DNA of 6,093 nucleotides from Nitrososphaeria archaeon (GTDB lineage Archaea > Thermoproteota > Nitrososphaeria > Geothermarchaeales > JDFR-13): positions 1 to 6,093 of the forward strand of contig JALTNJ010000099.1 in NCBI GenBank assembly GCA_027000765.1, read 5' to 3'. Positions 1-5,066 of the stretch are shown in pieces; position 1 is the first letter of the stretch, and each line of letters opens with the position of its first letter. Position numbers and translations under genes: made by a program. The notes below the pieces were generated by a model. The model saw only the letters and a program-made list of their open reading frames with translations, did not search any database and had not been told where the DNA came from.

Positions 1-73
1 GATCCTCTCCCATGTAGAGATAATCGATAAATTCCTGATTTATAGGAGGCTGGGCACCGGTGGTAGAGATTAG
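1..73 (+). CDS. rpoN: DNA-directed RNA polymerase subunit N, C-terminal fragment (5' end outside window)
   Basis: Reading from base 2, the frame gives ILSHVEIIDKFLIYRRLGTG followed by GRD and a TAG stop at 71-73. This resembles the end of archaeal RpoN (Rpb10 homologue), where a CCRRM zinc-ligand segment is followed by LLSHVDIIDxxLKY. Only that tail is present; the two zinc-binding cysteine pairs would lie upstream of the window. RpoN is a small (about 65-residue) zinc-binding assembly subunit of the archaeal RNA polymerase. The last 14 bases overlap the GTG start of enolase in another frame, so the two genes are probably co-transcribed and translationally coupled. RpoN next to enolase and S2 fits a familiar archaeal cluster. 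The call rests on about 23 residues plus context; the final residues (RRLGTGGRD) are not a conserved part of the family. Confidence 0.75.
   Translation, partial: ILSHVEIIDKFLIYRRLGTGGRD
44..49 (+). promoter_or_regulatory. Shine-Dalgarno site for enolase
   Basis: A full AGGAGG lies inside the 3' end of the rpoN frame, 10 nt before the GTG at 60. It decides the enolase start: no ATG is available before the conserved first strand of the protein, and the GTG gives an N-terminus (MVEISDVRG) of normal family length. Confidence 0.7.
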
Positions 74-1307
74 TGATGTCCGGGGGACCCTAGTATACAC
101 ATCGAGAGGATCCTATTCTATTGAGGTTATTCTAGTATCTAAAAAAGGTTTTGTAGGACGCTTCGCCTCGCCGTCAGGAGCTAGTACTGGTGAAAAGGAA
201 GTCCCTATGTTCCCGGATAATGACGTTGGAAAGGCTTTTAAAGCCTTGTCAATGGTCTCTAAGAAGCTGGTTGGATTTAATTTTGAGTCTCAGGAGGAGT
301 TGGACAGCTTTATAGATGAATTGGATGGCACCGGATCATATGAGAAGCTTGGTGCAGCTGTGTCCCTCGGTTTATCCATGGCGGGAGCCGAGATATCTGC
401 TATGGAGATGGGGGTGCCCCTGTATCACTGGCTATCCAATGGCCATGCAAGCCGCCTCCCCCTCCCCCTTGGTAACATAATAGGGGGTGGTAAACACGCT
501 AGGGGAAGGTCTATAGATATTCAAGAGATACTTGTATTCCCTAGGGAGGCGAGATCCTATCAAGAGGCTTTTGACTCACTTGTTAAGGTGCATAAGACGG
601 CTGGAATGATCCTAGGTAAGAAAGACAAGTGCTTCACAGGGGGTAAGAATGACGAGGGGGCTTGGACGACTTCGTTGAACGATGAGGAGGCGCTGGAGAT
701 AGTTATTGAAGCCATGGATATAGTTTCGGATGAGACCGGTATGAAATTCTCCCTGGGAGTGGATGTAGCGGCTTCATCTCTATGGGATAGGGAGCTCGGG
801 AAATACTATTATCCCAGGAGGAATCTCTATAGGGATGGTGAGGAGCAGCTTAACTATATCCTCGAGTTGATCGATAAATATGAGTTGAAGTATGTCGAGG
901 ACCCGCTTGAGGAGAATGACTTCACGGGCTTCGCTAGGTTAACTGAGGAGGCTGGTGACAAGGCGTTTATAGTTGGAGACGACCTCTTTGTAACAAACAA
1001 GTCTAGGGTATCTCTGGGCGTGGAGAAGAAGAGTGCAAACGCGATTATTATAAAGCCCAATCAAGTCGGCGATCTGACTAAGGCTAGGGACGCTGTTGCG
1101 GAGGCTGGTAGAGGAGGCCTACTTATAGTGGTCTCACATAGGTCTGGTGAGACTCCTTATCCACAGCTGGCCCACGTAGCGATAGCCTTCGGAGCCACGT
1201 TGTTTAAATGCGGTGTAGTAGGTGGGGAAAGAGTTATTAAGCATAACGAGATAATCCGTATTGAGAATGAATTTGGGGGTCTAGTACCGTCTTCAATTAA
1301 TAAATAA
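60..1307 (+). CDS. eno: Enolase (phosphopyruvate hydratase), divergent archaeal type
   Basis: Cytoplasmic enzyme that interconverts 2-phosphoglycerate and phosphoenolpyruvate in glycolysis and gluconeogenesis. The 415 residues match the usual full length. An N-terminal capping domain (about 1-125) carries the mobile loop SGASTG (39-44), followed by the barrel. Compared with yeast enolase, the key residues appear kept: S39, H146 (in GGGKHARG), E156 (DIQE), E199 (NDEG), D235 (GVDVAAS), E280 (VEDP), D307 (GDD), K332 (IIKPNQVG), H360 (SHRSGET) and K383 (FKCGV). Several flanking signatures differ from textbook enolase: SRGSYSIEV for SRGNPTVEV, NDEGAW for GDEGGF, and GVVGGER for GAPxRSER. I recall this pattern from Thaumarchaeota/Aigarchaeota-like enolases, so it is probably a lineage type and not decay. 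The GTG start overlaps the rpoN end by 14 nt behind a strong AGGAGG. Enolase activity is inferred from the intact catalytic set. Confidence 0.95.
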   Translation: MVEISDVRGTLVYTSRGSYSIEVILVSKKGFVGRFASPSGASTGEKEVPMFPDNDVGKAFKALSMVSKKLVGFNFESQEELDSFIDELDGTGSYEKLGAAVSLGLSMAGAEISAMEMGVPLYHWLSNGHASRLPLPLGNIIGGGKHARGRSIDIQEILVFPREARSYQEAFDSLVKVHKTAGMILGKKDKCFTGGKNDEGAWTTSLNDEEALEIVIEAMDIVSDETGMKFSLGVDVAASSLWDRELGKYYYPRRNLYRDGEEQLNYILELIDKYELKYVEDPLEENDFTGFARLTEEAGDKAFIVGDDLFVTNKSRVSLGVEKKSANAIIIKPNQVGDLTKARDAVAEAGRGGLLIVVSHRSGETPYPQLAHVAIAFGATLFKCGVVGGERVIKHNEIIRIENEFGGLVPSSINK

Positions 1308-1334
1308 CCTAGTTATTTAATATGTGATGTTGTT

Positions 1335-1340
1335 GAGGTG
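1335..1340 (+). promoter_or_regulatory. Shine-Dalgarno site for S2
   Basis: GAGGTG, a good match to the anti-SD complement, ends 10 nt before the ATG at 1351. A second purine run, GAGGAG at 1343-1348, lies too close (2 nt) to be the main site. It supports ATG 1351 as the start. Confidence 0.5.
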
Positions 1341-1350
1341 TTGAGGAGAA

Positions 1351-1986
1351 ATGTCTGTAGGTAGTGAGGCGGTGAGTGGAGAAGAGAAGATCGAGATTAA
1401 TAAGGAGTTACTATTGAAATATAGGGTTCACTTAGGCCGTAATATTAAGACTAGGTTTAGCGAGAAGTTTATATACGCGATTCACCCACGTGGATTCTAT
1501 CTCATCGACCTGACTAAGACGCTTGAGAGGCTTAAGGTAGCAGCTAAATTCCTATCTATGTATGAGCCTGAGGAGATACTTGTATTCTCCGGTAGGGAGT
1601 ATGCTGCCCGTGCACTTGAGATGATGAGTAAGTTAACCGGCTTCAAATATATGCATGGTCGTTTCCTACCGGGGACCTTGACAAACTATATATTGGATAC
1701 TCATCAGGAGATCTCCTTCCTCTTGGTTATAGACCATACATATGATCAGCAGGCTGTTGATGAGGCTGTGAAGGCTAGGATCCCCATAGTAAGCTTTGTA
1801 GATACAAACTCTGATGGGGCGTTTGTAGACCTAGCTATCCCCGCTAATAACAAGGGTAAGTTCTCCATAGCCGCCCTCCTATGGGTATTAACCGTCCTCA
1901 TCCTTAGGGAGAAGGGTATCCTTAAGGAGGATGAGGTTATCGACGTGCCTATAGAGGAGTTTATGGTGCAGCCTGAGAATGTCTAG
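1351..1986 (+). CDS. rpsB: Small ribosomal subunit protein S2 (uS2), archaeal type
   Basis: Structural protein of the 30S subunit, homologous to eukaryotic SA/p40. At 211 residues it is normal for an archaeal S2. Family blocks appear in order: the VHLG segment (26-29) with the following NIKTRF, the FIYAIHPRGFYLIDLTKTLER region (about 40-60), AAKFL (64-68), EEILVFSGREYAARA (about 74-88), RFLPGTLTN (104-112), IPIVSFVDTN (about 144-153) and the near-invariant IPANNKGKFSI (163-173). One block is altered: the usual DPRADxQA reads DHTYDQQA (128-135). The first 15 or so residues are a variable acidic lead-in; the ATG at 1351 has a GAGGTG upstream. The gene follows eno after 43 nt and overlaps the next gene by 8 nt, so it is probably part of one transcript with eno and the Memo-like gene. 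The identity is secure from the motifs. Confidence 0.96.
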   Translation: MSVGSEAVSGEEKIEINKELLLKYRVHLGRNIKTRFSEKFIYAIHPRGFYLIDLTKTLERLKVAAKFLSMYEPEEILVFSGREYAARALEMMSKLTGFKYMHGRFLPGTLTNYILDTHQEISFLLVIDHTYDQQAVDEAVKARIPIVSFVDTNSDGAFVDLAIPANNKGKFSIAALLWVLTVLILREKGILKEDEVIDVPIEEFMVQPENV

Positions 1987-2854
1987 ATATGAGAGGAGGC
2001 CTGCTGTAGCTGGATATTTTTACCCATCTGGTAGAGATGCTCTTATAAATGATATTGAGGCCCAGTTCCTATCTCCACTGGGCCCTGGTTCCCTGCCTAA
2101 GGTTAATGTAGATGGCCCTAGGAACATCTTCGGCCTCATATCTCCACATGCAGGGTATATGTATAGCGGTCCCTTCGCCTCCCACGGCTATTATCACTTG
2201 GCTGCCGACGGCCTTCCAGACAAGATTATCATCATAGGCCCTAACCATAGTGGGGTCGGCGCAGCTATATCCGTATACCCAGGTGGCGTCTGGCATCTGC
2301 CGCTTGGAGACGTATATGTAGATGAGGATCTTGTGAAGAAGCTGGTTGAGACCGAGCCATATATCGCGTTTGATGCTGACGCCCATTCATATGAACATTC
2401 TATAGAGGTTCAGATACCCTTCCTCCAGTATATCTATAGCCTGGCTGATAAGGAGTTCAGGATAATACCCATTGTCATGATGCAGCAGACATGGAGTGCA
2501 GTCGATACACTGGGCTCCGCCCTATCGAAGGTCCTCGAGGATTATCCTAGGGAGTCATATCTCATCATCGCATCTACAGACTTCAGCCATTATGAACCGT
2601 CTACTGAGGCTGAGAAGAAGGATAGATATGTTATAGACAGGATCCTGAAGATGGATCCCCAGGGAGTCATTGATATGGTATATCGGTATAATGTCTCGAT
2701 GTGTGGCTATGGGCCTGTGGCCACACTCCTATATGTCGCGTCTTCACTCGGGGCTTCTAAACCCGTTTTACTAAAGTATGGTAGTAGTGGAGATATAACT
2801 GGGGACTATAGTAGTGTAGTCGCCTATGCATCCTTCGAGATACTTTGGAAGTAA
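1979..2854 (+). CDS. Memo (AmmeMemoRadiSam system protein B) family protein
   Basis: A 291-residue member of the Memo family, close in length to human MEMO1 (about 297). It has the fold of class III extradiol dioxygenases (LigB-like). Visible family blocks are RRPAVAGYFYP (6-16), ISPHAGYMYSG with H57, IIIGPNHSG with H90, the DADAHSYEHSIEVQ block (132-145) with PFL after it, STDFSHY (199-205) and the MCGYGPV block with C242. H57, H90 and C242 correspond to the His-His-Cys metal site described for human MEMO1, so a metal-binding role is possible. The biochemical function in archaea is not established. The ATG is embedded in the end of S2 with an 8-nt overlap; the nearest strong SD-like GAGGAG (1954-1959) is 19 nt upstream, so translation probably depends on reinitiation after S2. 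A gene of this family commonly sits beside rpsB and mevalonate genes in archaea. No signal peptide or membrane segment is evident. Confidence 0.92.
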   Translation: MSRYERRPAVAGYFYPSGRDALINDIEAQFLSPLGPGSLPKVNVDGPRNIFGLISPHAGYMYSGPFASHGYYHLAADGLPDKIIIIGPNHSGVGAAISVYPGGVWHLPLGDVYVDEDLVKKLVETEPYIAFDADAHSYEHSIEVQIPFLQYIYSLADKEFRIIPIVMMQQTWSAVDTLGSALSKVLEDYPRESYLIIASTDFSHYEPSTEAEKKDRYVIDRILKMDPQGVIDMVYRYNVSMCGYGPVATLLYVASSLGASKPVLLKYGSSGDITGDYSSVVAYASFEILWK

Positions 2855-2874
2855 TTGCCATAATATTTAAGCAG

Positions 2875-2893
2875 TTAATCTTTATTTTTATCT
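2875..2893 (+). terminator. T-rich possible transcription terminator after the Memo gene
   Basis: A T-rich tract (TTAATCTTTATTTTTATCT) begins about 20 nt past the Memo stop codon. Archaeal RNA polymerase terminates at oligo-T tracts without needing a hairpin. A second T-rich run lies at 2924-2934. No stem-loop is obvious. The role is inferred from composition and position only. Confidence 0.35.
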
Positions 2894-2904
2894 AGAGATT
2901 TTCA

Positions 2905-2912
2905 TTATATAA
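2905..2912 (+). promoter_or_regulatory. Putative TATA box for the fni-idsA-gltX group
   Basis: TTATATAA sits in the only long AT-rich gap of the window. Archaeal start sites usually lie about 25 nt after the TATA centre, which predicts a transcript starting near 2933-2936. That is just ahead of the purine-rich GAGGAG at 2937-2942 and 24-27 nt before the ATG at 2960. A weaker TATA-like AATATTTAA at 2862-2870 is an alternative. Spacing and sequence are suggestive but untested. Confidence 0.45.
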
Positions 2913-2959
2913 TTCATTATTACTTTGATTTTTTGAGAGGAGTGCCTCTGGAAGCGTGT

Positions 2960-4054
2960 ATGCATATGACGGGTATATCCGATGACGAGTATGTTGAGGA
3001 GAGGAAGCTGGAGCATATCAAGATAATATTGGAGGAGGATATCGACTATAGGGTCTCCACATGGTTTGAGAACATCCATCTCATTCATAATGCCCTCCCC
3101 GAGATGAATCTAGATGATATAGATACTAAGGTGGAGTTCTTGGGGAGGGTTTTTAACTATCCTATTCTAATCGACTCCATGACAGGTGGGACCCGTAAGG
3201 CTATGGAGATCAACCGGGCGTTGGCTGAGGTCGCTGGAGAATATAATATACCTGTTTCATGCGGTAGTCAGAAGGCTGGTTTATTGAACAAAGATCTGGT
3301 GGATACATATAGGGTTATGAGGGATGTATGCCCCGATTGTTATATAATCGGGAATGTAGGGGGCCATGATATCGTATCTGACCCAGCTGGAATAGCCTCT
3401 GAGATAGTCTCTATGATCGAGGCCGATGCACTGGCTATCCATCTAAATCCGCTGCAGGAGGCTGTTCAGCATGAGTCGACTGTCAGGCATAGTAAGGTTA
3501 TAGATGCTATCCAGGAGGCTGTGGACGCCCTAGATGTCCCGATTATAGTGAAGGAGACCGGGGCAGGTATATCTATGGAGGTGGCTAAGGTACTGGAGTC
3601 CATTGGCGTGGCGGCTATAAACGTCGCTGGGGCTGGGGGTACGAGTTGGTCGGCTGTAGAGGTATATAGAAATATGCTGAGGAGGGATGATCTTATGGCT
3701 GATGTAGGCAGGACATTCTGGAACTGGGGTATTCCAACAGCCGCTTCACTTATAGAGGTCTTATCCGCTGTGGATATACCGGTTATATCCTCTGGTGGAG
3801 TCCGTAGCGGTGTGGATATCGTTAAGTCGATGGTTTTAGGAGCATCCCTAGCTGGAATGGCCCAGCCTTTTATAAAGGCGTATTTCAAGGGGGCTCTAAA
3901 GAAGTTTCTCGAGAGGATTATACATGAGATAAGGATATCCATGTTCCTTGTAGGCGCCTCCAACATTCCCTCGCTTAGGGAGGCGGATTATGTTATAACT
4001 GGGGAGCTGCTTGAGTGGATTCGGCAGAGAGGTCTGGAGAGTAGGTGGTTGTAA
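2960..4054 (+). CDS. fni: Isopentenyl-diphosphate delta-isomerase type 2 (FMN-dependent)
   Basis: Cytoplasmic flavoenzyme that isomerises IPP to DMAPP, the primer for archaeal isoprenoid lipid synthesis; the family uses reduced FMN and a divalent metal. From ATG 2960 it is 364 residues, about the family length. Blocks in order: RKLEHI (15-20), DSMTGGT (72-78), GSQKAG (102-107), IHLNPLQE (160-167) with the conserved Gln166-Glu167 pair, VKETGAGIS (197-205), GAGGTSW (224-230), NWGIPTAAS (255-263), SGGVRSG (278-284), GMAQP (299-303). The C-terminus (about 337-359) parallels the Sulfolobus enzyme. The stretch after QEAVQ, normally PxGD, reads HEST here. The start is uncertain: an in-frame TTG (2933), GTG (2942), ATG (2960) and ATG (2966) exist. 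The ATGs place the protein end close to RKxEHI as in relatives, while GAGGAG at 2937-2942 is 17 nt from ATG 2960. The gene overlaps idsA by one base. Confidence 0.95.
   Translation: MHMTGISDDEYVEERKLEHIKIILEEDIDYRVSTWFENIHLIHNALPEMNLDDIDTKVEFLGRVFNYPILIDSMTGGTRKAMEINRALAEVAGEYNIPVSCGSQKAGLLNKDLVDTYRVMRDVCPDCYIIGNVGGHDIVSDPAGIASEIVSMIEADALAIHLNPLQEAVQHESTVRHSKVIDAIQEAVDALDVPIIVKETGAGISMEVAKVLESIGVAAINVAGAGGTSWSAVEVYRNMLRRDDLMADVGRTFWNWGIPTAASLIEVLSAVDIPVISSGGVRSGVDIVKSMVLGASLAGMAQPFIKAYFKGALKKFLERIIHEIRISMFLVGASNIPSLREADYVITGELLEWIRQRGLESRWL
4043..4047 (+). promoter_or_regulatory. Shine-Dalgarno site for the GGPP synthase gene
   Basis: AGGTG, inside the last codons of fni, ends 6 nt before the ATG at 4054. 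It favours ATG 4054 over the in-frame GTG at 4045, which would itself lie within this site. Confidence 0.6.
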
Positions 4055-5037
4055 TGGTGGACTTGAGGTCTGAAATGAAGAGAATTAAGGGGCTTGTTGA
4101 TGCTGAGATTAGGAGGATAAAGGCTGGTTTAGAGGGTCCAGACGACTTGGTTGAAGCCTCCTTCCACCTTGTCTTAAGCGGTGGGAAGAGGGTTAGACCA
4201 TTTATACTCATTAAATCTGCTGAGGTCTTCGGGGCTTCACTCGAATCTTCTATGCCGGCTGCAGTCGCTATTGAGCTTCTTCACAACTTCACATTGATCC
4301 ACGACGATATAATGGATAGGGATGAGTATAGACGTGGTGTCAAGACTACACACATATTATTTGGGGAGCCTGTGGCGATTATAGCTGGAGACCTTTTATT
4401 TAGCTATGTATTCTATATATTGTCCAAGAACTATCCTCCTGAAACTGGTCTTAAGCTTGTTGAGTTATATGCAAATGCCTCGAACCTGATATGCATGGGG
4501 CAGACGATGGATGTGTTACCCGATAAGTATATCGTCTCCTCCGACCAGTATCTGGAGATGGTTTATAGGAAGACAGGTGCCTTGATAGAGGCCTCCGCCG
4601 TTGCGGGGGGAGTCGTCGGAGGTGCTTCTGAGGAGGAACTCGGTCTATTGAGGGAATTTGGCAGTAAAATAGGGATCGCCTTCCAGATAGCTGATGATAT
4701 ACTGGGTATAGTCGGGGATCCGAAGGTGACAGGTAAGCCAGTTGGAAACGATATTAGGAATGGTAAGAAGACTATATTGGTCTTAAGTGCATTGGAGCGT
4801 ATGGATAGTGGGTCTAGGGAGAAGTTTCTAAGGGTCTTCGGCAACCCTGGATCCAGCGACGATGAGGTGATGGAGGCTATTGACATAATCGTTTCCACGG
4901 GGGCTATAGAGGATTCTAGAGAGTTTATGAAGCGACTATATAATGACTCGATAAACGCCCTTAGGAACCTGCCTGAATCGGAGGCTAGGAGCTATCTTAT
5001 GGAGATGGCTCGATTCATTATATATAGGGATAAATAG
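4054..5037 (+). CDS. idsA: Geranylgeranyl diphosphate synthase (trans-polyprenyl diphosphate synthase)
   Basis: Trans-prenyltransferase that condenses IPP onto allylic diphosphates, most likely to C20 geranylgeranyl diphosphate for archaeal ether lipids. From ATG 4054 it is 327 residues, typical for the all-alpha family. Visible motifs: GGKRVRP (43-49, diphosphate binding), the first aspartate-rich motif DDIMD (84-88) followed by RRG (93-95), YRKTGAL (171-177), and the second aspartate region FQIADDILG (210-218) leading to GDPKVTGKPVGNDI and KKT. The residue five before the first Asp is F79 and the one four before is T80; a bulky residue only at -5 is the pattern described for archaeal GGPP synthases such as that of Sulfolobus acidocaldarius, which supports C20. 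Product length cannot be proven from sequence. ATG 4054 overlaps the fni stop (TAATG), so the two steps are likely translated together. It precedes gltX by 29 nt. Confidence 0.95.
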   Translation: MVDLRSEMKRIKGLVDAEIRRIKAGLEGPDDLVEASFHLVLSGGKRVRPFILIKSAEVFGASLESSMPAAVAIELLHNFTLIHDDIMDRDEYRRGVKTTHILFGEPVAIIAGDLLFSYVFYILSKNYPPETGLKLVELYANASNLICMGQTMDVLPDKYIVSSDQYLEMVYRKTGALIEASAVAGGVVGGASEEELGLLREFGSKIGIAFQIADDILGIVGDPKVTGKPVGNDIRNGKKTILVLSALERMDSGSREKFLRVFGNPGSSDDEVMEAIDIIVSTGAIEDSREFMKRLYNDSINALRNLPESEARSYLMEMARFIIYRDK

Positions 5038-5066
5038 CTTATTTAGTGTCTTTAGGGTAGGTAATA

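Noticed and set aside
1..4. The window begins with GATC, which could mark a clone-library cut site
   Set aside because: Four bases are uninformative, and GATC occurs elsewhere in the window; nothing else suggests a vector or a junction.
1313..1320. TATA-like TTATTTAA between eno and rpsB
   Set aside because: A start about 25 nt downstream would fall near 1342, after the best SD (1335-1340) and only a few bases before the ATG. Co-transcription from upstream fits better, so it is not listed as a promoter.
2855..2959. Possible small gene or RNA in the Memo-fni gap
   Set aside because: The gap is AT-rich with no start plus SD leading to a convincing frame and no stable hairpin or tRNA-like arms visible; promoter and terminator signals explain it better.
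3466..3966. A 166-codon open frame on the - strand inside fni
   Set aside because: It lies wholly antisense to a conserved enzyme, its translation shows no family motif, and it is explained by codon bias of the + strand gene. The shorter - strand frames inside eno, Memo, idsA and gltX are rejected for the same reason.
4045..4053. In-frame GTG at 4045 as the start of the GGPP synthase
   Set aside because: It lies within the AGGTG ribosome site and adds only three residues; ATG 4054 has proper spacing and forms a TAATG overlap with fni.
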